From NCBI GenBank assembly GCA_036825155.1, contig DAISYU010000003.1, positions 13,740-77,739 of the forward strand: a DNA stretch of 64,000 nucleotides, in the 5' to 3' direction. This document shows positions 27,446-36,227 of this stretch, one piece after another. The position numbers and the translations under genes were made by a program. Source of the DNA: DSAD01 sp036825155. Its GTDB lineage: Bacteria > Desulfobacterota > Desulfomonilia > UBA1062. A model generated the notes under the pieces. That model was not told where the DNA came from, did not search any database, and was given only the letters and a program-made list of their open reading frames with translations. The stretch's first letter is position 1, and the number at the start of each line of letters is the position of its first letter.

Positions 27446-28462
27446 TTGAGCGAGAATTCCGTCACACAGGCCATACAGATCAGCGTTATCATTCCCATGT
27501 TCAATGAAGAGGAAAACGCCAAAGACACCATCGCCAGAATTACCCGGACACTTGAACTCGACGGCCGGTCATTTGAAATTATCCCGGTCAATGACGGCAG
27601 CAGGGACGATACGCTTGCGGTCCTTGATTCGATTGCCGCAAGAAACAACCATGTCCGCGTAGTCTCATACTGGAAGAACGGCGGCAGGGGCAAGGCCATC
27701 AGGTACGGCCTCAAAGCATCCCGGGGCGAGTACATCGCAACCATAGACGCAGATCTCTCCTACGATCCGAAATACATCACAGAGATGACAAAAGTCCTTG
27801 ATGAAGAACGTGATATCGATGTGGTCCTGGCGAGCCCTTACATGGAGGGAGGCAAAACCGAAGGGGTTCCGAAAGACAGGCTCTTTATCTCAAGAGCGGG
27901 AAACAAGATCCTCCAACTGGCCATCCCCGAAAAGATCCATACGCTGACCTGCATTGTGAGATGCTACCGCCGACAGGTCGTCGAGAGCCTGGATCTGGAA
28001 TCCGAAGGCAAAGAGATCCATCTCGAGATCCTCTCCAAGGTGCTTGCCATGGGATACCGGGTCAAGGAAATCCCGGCGACGCTGACATCGAGAAAAAAAG
28101 GGAGCTCAAAGTTTGCTTTCAGGGCCACCGCTCTCTCTCATATACTCTTTACCATCTTCGAACGGCCCAGTCTGCTGTTCGGTTTCATCGGCATCTTCCT
28201 TGCCCTGATCGGAATCGGCCTGGGTGTCTATGTCCTCGTTCTCTACCTGGGTGCCGTGCTCAATCCCAACAGACCCCTGATCACCCTGATGATCCTCTTT
28301 ACCCTGGGCGGTATACAGATTCTCTCCTTCGGCTTCCTGGCGTCTCAGATTCACTACCTGAGGAAAGAGGTGCTCCTGAACCGCAAGGCTCTGGCAACCA
28401 TCATCAACAACAAAAAGACCTCTCAAAGCGACTCCGGCTATAAACACTCGCAGGAACCTTAG
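27446..28462 (+). CDS. Membrane-anchored family 2 glycosyltransferase (DPM/DPG-synthase-like)
   Basis: 338 residues from TTG 27446, 8 nt after AAGGAG. The catalytic domain (residues 10-230) shows SVIIPMFNEEENA, PVNDGSRDDT, and the metal-binding DADL at ~109-112. Two hydrophobic helices (about 245-275 and 285-315) close the protein, as in polyprenyl-phosphate sugar synthases such as GtrB/DPM1-like enzymes, which charge a lipid carrier on the inner membrane face. The sugar is unknown and no surface-polysaccharide cluster is adjacent. Confidence 0.82.
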   Translation: MSENSVTQAIQISVIIPMFNEEENAKDTIARITRTLELDGRSFEIIPVNDGSRDDTLAVLDSIAARNNHVRVVSYWKNGGRGKAIRYGLKASRGEYIATIDADLSYDPKYITEMTKVLDEERDIDVVLASPYMEGGKTEGVPKDRLFISRAGNKILQLAIPEKIHTLTCIVRCYRRQVVESLDLESEGKEIHLEILSKVLAMGYRVKEIPATLTSRKKGSSKFAFRATALSHILFTIFERPSLLFGFIGIFLALIGIGLGVYVLVLYLGAVLNPNRPLITLMILFTLGGIQILSFGFLASQIHYLRKEVLLNRKALATIINNKKTSQSDSGYKHSQEP

Positions 28463-28487
28463 ACGAATTGACTTGACAACAAACCCC

Positions 28488-28533
28488 GAATCATGATTCA
28501 TTTTTCGTATTAGAATATTATTGTAATACAATA
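28488..28533 (+). promoter_or_regulatory. Two palindromes upstream of acyl-CoA dehydrogenase
   Basis: A perfect 12-bp palindrome GAATCATGATTC (28488-28499) and a perfect 15-bp palindrome TATTGTAATACAATA (28519-28533) lie 31 bp apart, centre to centre about three helical turns, in the 180 bases before the dehydrogenase start. TTGACA (28473-28478) lies just upstream and could be a -35 box. Both look like sites for dimeric regulators; which regulator is unknown. Confidence 0.4.
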
Positions 28534-28641
28534 CATATGTATGCTTAAGGTTCACGCCCCCATGCAAAAACTTTTTTAATGATAAGAAGAAGATACCAAC
28601 TTCTCTTACTATAACTTGCATAGTGCACAAAGGAGGTATTG

Positions 28642-30507
28642 ATGGCGAATCTAATCTTGGATGAGAGGGACCAGCAATTCGTTTTGTACGAGATGCTTGG
28701 ATCGGAAAGACTCTGTGATTTCCCGAAATTCACTGATTTTTCCCGGGATATGTTCGATATGATCTTAAGCGAGGCGCAGAAATTCGCCTCCGAAGAGGTC
28801 TTCCCTACCCTGGAGGAGTCGGACAAGGTGGGCTGCAGGCTCGAGGACGGACAGGTCCGTGTACCCGAGTGCTTCCACCGGGTATACAAACTCTTCTGCG
28901 AGAGCGGCTGGAACTGCATGTCGCTGCCCCAGGAGGTGGGCGGACAGGGACTGCCCTTCCTCATGAGGATCGCCGCCCATGAGTGGTTCATGCACAACTT
29001 TGCCTTTGCCTCATACCCGGGGCTCGGAGAAGGGGCCTCCCACCTTATCGAGGTCTACGGCACTGAGGAATTGAAGAACAAGTATGTTCCCAAGATGATC
29101 AGCGGCGAGTGGGGCGGGTCCATGTGCCTGACCGAACCGGGTGCGGGCACCGATGTGGGCAACCTGAGCACCAAGGCTGTCCGCCAGGCTGACGGCACAT
29201 TCAAGATCCAGGGAACCAAGATCTTCATAACAGGCGGAGACCAGGATCTCACCGAGAACATCATCCATCCCGTACTTGCCCGCATCGAAGGTGATCCGGC
29301 AGGCACCAAGGGCATCTCCATCTTCATCGTACCCAAGTTTATCGTGAATGAGGACGGATCACTTGGCAGGCGTAACGATTTCGAGATCGCCAAGATCGAG
29401 GAAAAGATGGGTATCCACGGAAGCTCCACCTGTCTCATCAACTTCGGCGACAACAACGAATGCTATGCAGAACTCCTGGGCGAAGAGCGGGAGGGCATGA
29501 AGATCATGTTCCAGATGATGAACGAGGCGAGAATCGCCACAGGGCTGCAGGGGCTCACCAGCGGGAGCATCGCCTACCTCCACGCCCTTCAGTATACCAA
29601 GGAGCGGCTGCAGGGTTCCTCGCTCATGGAATTCAAGAATCCTGAAGCACCAAGGGTTCCCATCATCGAACACCCTGATGTGCGTCGTATGCTGCTGTGG
29701 ATGAAGTCCAATGTCGATAGCATGAGGGCGCTTATGTACTATGCCACCATGTGCGGAGACATAGCCTCGAACACCGCCGATGAAGCGGAGCTGGACAAGC
29801 TGCTGGGGATCTTTGAGGTGCTCACCCCCATCGTGAAGGCCTACTGTACGGATATCGGATTTAAGATAACCGAGACAGCCATGCAGTGCTACGGGGGGTA
29901 CGGCTACTGCAGCGAATATCCCATAGAGCAGTTCATGCGTGACGAAAAGATCGCCTGCATCTACGAAGGGACCAACGGCATCCAGGCCCTTGACCTCATC
30001 GGCAGAAAACTGGGGATGAAGAAAGGCGCCTATTTTATGTATCTCTTAGGCGAGATGAATTCTACAATTGCGAAATACAGGGAAACAGACGGGCTTGGCG
30101 GTCTGGCTGATGATGTTCAGGCCGGCGTCAATGCCCTGGCCGATATGGGACTCTTCTTTGCCCAGTGCGGCAAGGCAGGGAAATTCCTCGTCCCGGTGGG
30201 AAATGCCTATCCGTTCCTCATGATGATGGGCAAGATTATTTCAGCATGGCTGCTCTTCTGGCAGGCCGGTGTTGCCAAGGAGAAACTCACACAGGTCTGC
30301 AGCAGCAAGGGTGTAGACATGAACGACGGCACAGGCATGCAGCAGCTCATAAAGGAAAACAAGGATGCCGCATTCTATGACGGGAAGATCAAAACGGCAC
30401 GATTCTTTATCAAACATGTCCTGCCTGAGATTGAAGGGACCATCAAATCAATAAAAAGCGAAGACCTCTCCATCATGGAGATCGCCTCAGAGAGCTTTGC
30501 GTCATAA
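28642..30507 (+). CDS. Acyl-CoA dehydrogenase, long (~600 aa) type
   Basis: 621 residues from ATG 28642 with AGGAGG upstream. A typical flavin-dependent acyl-CoA dehydrogenase core is extended at the C-terminus by ~150 helical residues, as in the FadE/DmdC-like large dehydrogenases. FAD-contact segments MCLTEPGAGTDVG and IFITGGDQD are clear, and the catalytic base is expected at Glu442 in IYEGTNGIQ. The enzyme oxidises an acyl-CoA to the trans-2-enoyl-CoA and passes electrons to an electron-transfer flavoprotein, not encoded here. Substrate chain or ring structure is not predictable. A strong terminator follows. Confidence 0.88.
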   Translation: MANLILDERDQQFVLYEMLGSERLCDFPKFTDFSRDMFDMILSEAQKFASEEVFPTLEESDKVGCRLEDGQVRVPECFHRVYKLFCESGWNCMSLPQEVGGQGLPFLMRIAAHEWFMHNFAFASYPGLGEGASHLIEVYGTEELKNKYVPKMISGEWGGSMCLTEPGAGTDVGNLSTKAVRQADGTFKIQGTKIFITGGDQDLTENIIHPVLARIEGDPAGTKGISIFIVPKFIVNEDGSLGRRNDFEIAKIEEKMGIHGSSTCLINFGDNNECYAELLGEEREGMKIMFQMMNEARIATGLQGLTSGSIAYLHALQYTKERLQGSSLMEFKNPEAPRVPIIEHPDVRRMLLWMKSNVDSMRALMYYATMCGDIASNTADEAELDKLLGIFEVLTPIVKAYCTDIGFKITETAMQCYGGYGYCSEYPIEQFMRDEKIACIYEGTNGIQALDLIGRKLGMKKGAYFMYLLGEMNSTIAKYRETDGLGGLADDVQAGVNALADMGLFFAQCGKAGKFLVPVGNAYPFLMMMGKIISAWLLFWQAGVAKEKLTQVCSSKGVDMNDGTGMQQLIKENKDAAFYDGKIKTARFFIKHVLPEIEGTIKSIKSEDLSIMEIASESFAS

Positions 30508-30522
30508 AAACAGCCCATGCCC

Positions 30523-30567
30523 AAACACAATCAGCGGGGAGAAGCCTTCCCCCTGATTGTGTTTTCC
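30523..30567 (+). terminator. Strong rho-independent terminator
   Basis: Long stem: AAACACAATCAG (30523-30534) pairs with CTGATTGTGTTT (30553-30564), extended by GGGGA/TTCCCC around the loop, ending in T-rich sequence. It ends the large acyl-CoA dehydrogenase transcript. The A-rich 5' arm could also give termination on -. Confidence 0.85.
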
Positions 30568-30775
30568 TTCCCCTGTCTGTCAGTATGAGAAAAGCAGCGT
30601 GAACCCTTCTTTTCCCTGACCCCATACCACTCAATTTCTGCATGGTCCTCCCTCTCCCCGCACCTTTCTGACGGCCTAATCATATTGAATTCCTCTGCGA
30701 TTTGTTGTAATATTATATAACTATAATACTATTTGCTGTGCTGCTGCACTATCACTGCAATGGGGAGGGCCGGTT

Positions 30776-31927
30776 ATGTCCGTACTCGATACACGCTACA
30801 CCGAGGAACACTCTATATTCAGGGAGTCCATCAAGAGATTCTTTGCCAAAGAGGTTACCCCGTTTGTCGATGAATGGGAAAAAGAAGGGATCGTTCCAAG
30901 AGAGATCTGGAAGAAGTTCGGTCAGCAGGGATTCTTATGCCCCTGGATTCCCGAGGAATACGGCGGAGTGGGAGCGGATTTCCTTTATACCCTCATTGGC
31001 ATCGAGGAGGCTGCCAGGACTCACTGCAGCGGTTTTGCCTTCCCCCTCCATACGGATATCATCGTACCGTACATTTATAATTTTGCAAACGAGGAGCAGA
31101 AATCCCGCTGGCTCCCCGGGTGCATCTCAGGCGACATTGTCACTGCCATCGCCATGACCGAACCGGGGGCAGGCTCTGATCTGTCAGCTATCCGCACAAC
31201 CGCGGTCAAGGACGGCGATCACTACATCTTAAACGGGCAGAAGACATTCATCTCCAACGGGATCCTGTGCGATCTCGTGCTTGTTGCGGCCGTAACCAAT
31301 CCCCAGGCAGACTCCCCCTATACCGGGATCTCGCTGATCGCGGTTGAAGACGGCACACCGGGCTTTGAAAAAGGGAGAAACCTCGACAAGATAGGGCTCC
31401 ACTCCCAGGACACGGCGGAGATGGCCTTTGTCGATTGCAGGGTGCCAGCCGCCAACCTCATCGGCGCCGAAGGCCAGGGGTTTTACTATCTCATGGAAGA
31501 ACTGCAGCAGGAGCGGATCGTATGTGCCATCATGTGCCAGGTCGCTGCAGAAGAGGCACTTCGGCTTACCATTGACTATACCAAGAGCAGGGAAGCCTTC
31601 GGAAGGCCCATCAGCCGGTTCCAGTACATTTCGTTCGAACTCGCAAAGATCGCGACCGAGGTGGAGGTAGGCAGGGCATTCCTGGAGAGCCTTGTCATCG
31701 ATCATATGGAGGGAAAAGAGATCGTGAAGAAGGCCTCCATGGCAAAATACTGGCTTGCGGAGATGCTCAACCGCATGGTGGGAAAATGCGTCCAGTACCA
31801 CGGCGGCTATGGGTACATGGAAGAGTATCCCATAGCCCGGATATTCAGGGACGCGCGGGTACAGACCATCTATGCGGGCACGTCCGAGATCATGCTTCTC
31901 ATCATTTCCCGATCCCTCGGGTTGTGA
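30776..31927 (+). CDS. Acyl-CoA dehydrogenase, standard ~380 aa type
   Basis: 383 residues, the classic size. FAD/substrate motifs AMTEPGAGSDLS and the ILNGQKTFISNG segment are present. The C-terminal motif reads IYAGTSEIM, with Ala where medium-chain enzymes have the catalytic Glu; as in long-chain and isovaleryl enzymes, the base should instead be Glu246 in LQQERIV. This points to a long-chain-like or branched-acyl subclass. ATG 30776 follows GGGAGG. The CoA ligase gene begins 77 nt after its stop, so ligase and dehydrogenase probably act in sequence. Confidence 0.9.
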   Translation: MSVLDTRYTEEHSIFRESIKRFFAKEVTPFVDEWEKEGIVPREIWKKFGQQGFLCPWIPEEYGGVGADFLYTLIGIEEAARTHCSGFAFPLHTDIIVPYIYNFANEEQKSRWLPGCISGDIVTAIAMTEPGAGSDLSAIRTTAVKDGDHYILNGQKTFISNGILCDLVLVAAVTNPQADSPYTGISLIAVEDGTPGFEKGRNLDKIGLHSQDTAEMAFVDCRVPAANLIGAEGQGFYYLMEELQQERIVCAIMCQVAAEEALRLTIDYTKSREAFGRPISRFQYISFELAKIATEVEVGRAFLESLVIDHMEGKEIVKKASMAKYWLAEMLNRMVGKCVQYHGGYGYMEEYPIARIFRDARVQTIYAGTSEIMLLIISRSLGL

Positions 31928-32004
31928 GATGAGACGCGTGAGGCTTTCACACCGGGCACAGTTCAACAGGGGAAAGACAAAGCCCTGATCAGGAGGCTTG
32001 AACC

Positions 32005-33741
32005 ATGGCACGGAAAAGTTTTGGCGAGCTTCTTGCCGACATGGCACGATACAATCCCAGGGGTATTGCAGTCACCTGCGGCGCTACGAAGGTCAGGTGG
32101 AACGACCTCAATGCAAAAGCGAACCGGTTTGCCAATGCCCTGACCTCCCTCGGTGTGAAAAAGGGCGATCATGTAAGCATCATGTTCCACGACTGCCCCG
32201 AGTTCATCGAGGCAAACTATGCCGCACAGAAGATCGGGGCTGTTCCCATCCCCATGAATTTCAGGTTTGTGGCCAAGGAAATCGAATACCAGGTGAATCA
32301 TTCGGATTCCACGGTGCTTATCTTCGAGGATCTGTTCGTCGACGAGGTGCTGGCGGCGAAAAAGAATATGCCCCGCCTGCAGCACTATATCTGCCTGAAC
32401 CGGAGCGGGACAAAGGCCTTCGGCATGATCGATTATGAGAATCTCATCTCGCATCACGATGCCTCGGAACCCGAACCATGCACCGATGACGATGACATCT
32501 GTACGATCTGCTACACCGGCGGGACAACCGGGCTCCCCAAGGGTGTGGTACTGACCTACAGCAACTTCTGGCACCTGTCAGAGTCCCTGTTCGGAGATCT
32601 CATCGGGCGCCTTGCATCGGATGAGAAGGTAAACTTCGGCAGGATCATATCCAGGCTGATCAATACTGAGGCCATGGAGAATCCCATCAACAGGGTCATG
32701 GCATCTCCCAAGGCCAGGTCGTTCGTTTCCACCTCCATCCCCAAGCTTCTCCCCAAACTCTCAGGAACTGCTGCGGGTCCGCTTCTCGGCCGTATCACGG
32801 GCGGACTGTCCATGTTTCTCAACATGCCGCTGTTCCATATGGCAAACTACCAGATCCTGATTATCGGGCCCATGTCCGGCCTGCCGCGATACATCATCAG
32901 GGAGGGCATCCACTTTGATCCGAAAGAGGTGCTCGAGACCATAGAACGGGAAAGACCCATGGTAGTGATCTGCGTGCCGACCCAGTGGAAGATGATCCTG
33001 AACAGCCCTGAAATCGAAACGTTTGACACGGGCTCTGTCCTGGTCGCCATGACCGGTGCCGGGGTGAACCCAGCTGAGACGAAAAAGGAAATCTTGAGAC
33101 GGTTTCGCAATTCCCTTGTCGTTGATATCTTCGGGCAGACAGAAATGACGCCGGATACCACCATCAGGATTGACGCCACCGAAGAGGGTCTGAAAAACAA
33201 GTCGGTAGGCAGACCGCTTGCCGGCATCGAGATGCGTATTGTGGACGAAAACGGGCTGGATGTTGCCCATGGAGAGACCGGGGAAATCCTCTACCGAAGC
33301 GCCACGATCATGAAAGAATACTACGGAGAGAAGGAAAAAACCGCCCAGGTGATCAGGGACGGTTGGTTTTACTCGGGCGATCTCGGATACATCGATCCTG
33401 ACGGCGAGCTCATTGTCGTGGACAGGAAAGGTGAGTGTATCTCCACCGGGGGTGAAAAGGTCTTTCCCCATGAAGTGGAAGAGATCCTCTCCGGTAATGA
33501 AAAGGTGGATTCCGTGTGTGTTATCGGTATTCCTGACGAGATATGGGGGCAGAAGGTACGTGCAGTTGTCGTTCTAAAAGACGGGCAGGCTGCCACGGAA
33601 GAAGAAATTATTGCCTGGTCGAAAAGCAGGATGACCGGCTTCAAGCGCCCGAAATCCATTGTGTTTGCCAACTCGCTTCCCTTAAGCCCGGTGGGGAAGG
33701 TCCTCAGGAGCCAGGTGAAGGGTCTCTACGGAAAACCCTGA
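32005..33741 (+). CDS. AMP-forming acyl-CoA synthetase with internal insertion
   Basis: 578 residues of the ANL adenylating family: ATP + acid + CoA to acyl-CoA + AMP + PPi. The P-loop TGGTTGLPKG is at about 171-180, the Y/F-G-x-T-E motif reads FGQTEMTPD, and YSGDLGYID, DRKGECISTGGEKVFP and the C-terminal catalytic Lys (PVGKVLRSQ) follow. Between the P-loop domain and MPLFHMAN lies an extra segment (about residues 195-268), longer than in ordinary members and rich in Leu, Gly and Ser. Substrate is unknown. Starts ATG 32005 after CAGGAGG; follows an acyl-CoA dehydrogenase. Confidence 0.88.
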   Translation: MARKSFGELLADMARYNPRGIAVTCGATKVRWNDLNAKANRFANALTSLGVKKGDHVSIMFHDCPEFIEANYAAQKIGAVPIPMNFRFVAKEIEYQVNHSDSTVLIFEDLFVDEVLAAKKNMPRLQHYICLNRSGTKAFGMIDYENLISHHDASEPEPCTDDDDICTICYTGGTTGLPKGVVLTYSNFWHLSESLFGDLIGRLASDEKVNFGRIISRLINTEAMENPINRVMASPKARSFVSTSIPKLLPKLSGTAAGPLLGRITGGLSMFLNMPLFHMANYQILIIGPMSGLPRYIIREGIHFDPKEVLETIERERPMVVICVPTQWKMILNSPEIETFDTGSVLVAMTGAGVNPAETKKEILRRFRNSLVVDIFGQTEMTPDTTIRIDATEEGLKNKSVGRPLAGIEMRIVDENGLDVAHGETGEILYRSATIMKEYYGEKEKTAQVIRDGWFYSGDLGYIDPDGELIVVDRKGECISTGGEKVFPHEVEEILSGNEKVDSVCVIGIPDEIWGQKVRAVVVLKDGQAATEEEIIAWSKSRMTGFKRPKSIVFANSLPLSPVGKVLRSQVKGLYGKP

Positions 33742-33830
33742 ACGAATAGTACGCGAGTGAGACCTGCCGTGAGGTGTTCTCGCATATAAAATGAACAGCT
33801 ATTCTGCAATGGCAACAAGGAGGGGATAGA

Positions 33831-35675
33831 ATGAAAGACAAGAGTTTCTTCAATTTCGCAAAAGCCCTGCCCGCTCTGGCATCCATGGAGCAGACTCGGG
33901 GATTGCTTCAGACTTTCGCGAAACAGTGGGGGGCCATGAATACGCTCCGCATTCTCTTTACCACCGGCAAAAAGACCGGTCACCTGCGTACCATACGGTC
34001 CCTGATGAATTTCCGGCTGGAAAAACTCACCCCGAATTTCCTGGTCTCCATGTGGGAGGTGTTCGGACAGAGAGAGGCGATCATATCCGAAGGAAAAAAG
34101 ATCTCCTATTCGGATCTGAAAGACAGGGTCTTCAGGCTTGCAAACGCACTTGTCGCTCTGGGGCTCAAGCCCAAAGACCGGTGTGCTGAGCTCCTCTATA
34201 ACGGGAATGAATTCTTCGAGGCATTCTTTGCGTGTTCACTCATCGGGTGTCCCATGCCGTTTCTGAACTGGCACAGCAAGGGCCGGGAGCTCATCGGCGC
34301 AATCGAGACGGCACAGCCTAAGGTTCTGATTCTCAACGAGGAATTTGTCAGTGAGATCGAGTCTATCAGGCACAGGCTGCCGAGCATAGAGCACTACATT
34401 GTGGTGGGTGATCATGCCCCCGAGGGAATGCTCCTGTACAAGGACCTGCTCATGGCTGCCCCTGATCGGATGCCGGATACACACTTCATGGTGGCGCTCA
34501 ACCCCTATACCGGCGGCACCACCGGGTCCCCAAAGAACGTGAATTACTTCGACACCATCGGCTATGCATTCAGCGATCTCGCCGAAGCCCCCAAGGTGCC
34601 CCTTGGCGAGTACCTGAAGTTCATGATCCTTCAGTTCAGCTTCATGTACTGGTTCGGCGGAACCGAGATAAAGGACCCCATCACGAAGAATATGCGATGC
34701 CTCATTCCCGGTCCCCTGTACCATGCCGGCTCCATTGCAGGATGGGTGCCTTTTATCATCCTGGGAGGCACCGGCATTCCCATGAAGAGATTCGACCCCG
34801 AAGAATTCCTGCGGATCATCGAGCAGGAACGGGTAAACTGGGTGTTTGTCGTACCCACCATGCTCGAGCGCATTCTGTCCTTGAGCGATGAAATAAGACA
34901 CAGGTATGACCTGAGTTCCATGCAAACCGTGATCTGCGCGGCTGCACCGGCCACCCCGGAACTGAAACAGGCCACGAACGAGCTCTTCAAGCAGCAGGGG
35001 TGTGAGAAGAATGTCTTTACCGAGTTTTACGGTTCATCAGAGACTGCAGTAGCCTCCGTCCTTCTGCCGAAAGACTATGAAGAAAACCCCAAACGCTATG
35101 CAAGCGTGGGAAAGATTCGCTGTGCCGAGACAAAGATCTATGACAAGGCGTCATGCACCTGGTGTCCGCCGAACAGGGACGGCAACATCCTCACGCGAAG
35201 CCTTACCACCGTGAGCCTCAACTATGTAGGCTCGCCGGAAAAACTCGACCAGGCCTTCAGGATCATAGACGGCCAGCCCTGGTTTGACGACGGATTGAGA
35301 GGCCATTTCGACGAGGACGGCTTCCTCTACCTGACAGGCCGTGAAAAGGAGATGATCATCTCCGGCGGGGTGAACATCTTCCCCAACGAGATCGAGGCTG
35401 CCATCAAGCAGCATCAGATGGTCTTTGATGTTGCGGTGGTGCGCTACCCGGACAAGGAACTCGGGGAAGTCCCTGCTGCAGTGATCCAGCTCAAAGAAGG
35501 CCGGCTTATCCGGGAGGACGACATCATCAACCACTGCAAGAACATCAACCTCACGGGATATAAGATCCCCAAGTACGTGGAATTCGTGGACGCACTCCCC
35601 AGGCACATTGATGGCAAGATGCGCAAGAGCGAGATTGAAGACCGCTACTGGGAGGGGATCGAGCGAAGGGGATGA
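33831..35675 (+). CDS. AMP-forming acyl-CoA synthetase with N-terminal extension
   Basis: 614 residues, ANL family. A ~70-residue basic, helical N-terminal extension precedes the usual start (MWEVFGQREAII). Motifs: PYTGGTTGSPKN (P-loop; the last residue is Asn rather than the usual Gly), FYGSSETAVAS, FDEDGFLYLTGREKEMIISGGVNIFP, and a C-terminal DGKMRKSE with the catalytic Lys. It differs clearly from the previous ligase and may use another acid. SD AAGGAGG is just upstream. A GC-rich stem-loop (33753-33783) lies in the leader between the two ligase genes. Confidence 0.87.
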   Translation: MKDKSFFNFAKALPALASMEQTRGLLQTFAKQWGAMNTLRILFTTGKKTGHLRTIRSLMNFRLEKLTPNFLVSMWEVFGQREAIISEGKKISYSDLKDRVFRLANALVALGLKPKDRCAELLYNGNEFFEAFFACSLIGCPMPFLNWHSKGRELIGAIETAQPKVLILNEEFVSEIESIRHRLPSIEHYIVVGDHAPEGMLLYKDLLMAAPDRMPDTHFMVALNPYTGGTTGSPKNVNYFDTIGYAFSDLAEAPKVPLGEYLKFMILQFSFMYWFGGTEIKDPITKNMRCLIPGPLYHAGSIAGWVPFIILGGTGIPMKRFDPEEFLRIIEQERVNWVFVVPTMLERILSLSDEIRHRYDLSSMQTVICAAAPATPELKQATNELFKQQGCEKNVFTEFYGSSETAVASVLLPKDYEENPKRYASVGKIRCAETKIYDKASCTWCPPNRDGNILTRSLTTVSLNYVGSPEKLDQAFRIIDGQPWFDDGLRGHFDEDGFLYLTGREKEMIISGGVNIFPNEIEAAIKQHQMVFDVAVVRYPDKELGEVPAAVIQLKEGRLIREDDIINHCKNINLTGYKIPKYVEFVDALPRHIDGKMRKSEIEDRYWEGIERRG

Positions 35676-35690
35676 GGACCGATACTACAA

Positions 35691-35722
35691 GAGGGTGGGT
35701 ATATTTAAAGATTCCCACCCTC
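35691..35722 (+). terminator. Stem-loop, probable terminator
   Basis: Perfect 9-bp stem GAGGGTGGG (35691-35699) / CCCACCCTC (35714-35722) with a 14-nt AT-rich loop, 16 nt after the ligase stop. No T-run follows directly, so termination may be weak or factor-dependent. Confidence 0.5.
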
Positions 35723-35869
35723 ACCTCCTGACGGTCCTGCTTTATTTTCTCCTTTTTCCTACTTTTTTATGAGAGTTCTTCCTATCGCCTTTTCCTTGTA
35801 AAATCAGTATATGGAGGTCTTTGCTGAATCAACAAACAACAAAAGAAACAATACGCAACACGAGGAGCT

Positions 35870-36130
35870 ATGATTTACGCAGGACTGACATTAATGCTCG
35901 CCGGTATGACCACGGTCTTTGTCTTCCTTATGCTGATGATGTTCACCATCCAGATTCTGGCATTTCTCAGCCGTCACCGTACACAAAACGAACTCCAGGT
36001 GATGGAACAGCAGCGGAAGAAAAAGACGCCTCGAAGGAGTGACGCCCGCAACCGGGAAGACGGCGGCGCTCCACTTGCGGTGATTGCTGCAGCAATTTCA
36101 GCCTTTGAGCAGGACCACGCCACCACCTAA
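35870..36130 (+). CDS. oadG: Na+-translocating decarboxylase gamma subunit (OadG-like)
   Basis: 86 residues: one N-terminal membrane helix (about 3-30) that starts with the GLTLMLAGMTTVF pattern of OadG proteins, then a charged linker and a short C-terminal segment (PLAVIAAAISAF) also found in the family. The gamma subunit holds the complex together and binds Zn in the best studied member. It is followed by the biotin-carrying carboxyltransferase and the beta pump subunit, which makes the call secure. GAGGAG lies directly before the ATG. Confidence 0.85.
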   Translation: MIYAGLTLMLAGMTTVFVFLMLMMFTIQILAFLSRHRTQNELQVMEQQRKKKTPRRSDARNREDGGAPLAVIAAAISAFEQDHATT

Positions 36131-36227
36131 CAACACACTTTCCCGATTGTGTGGATATCACGTCTTATTCCCCCGGGTGTCGGTAATGCAAACATGCCCT
36201 GTGCGTATTGAAAGAAAGGTGTAAGCG

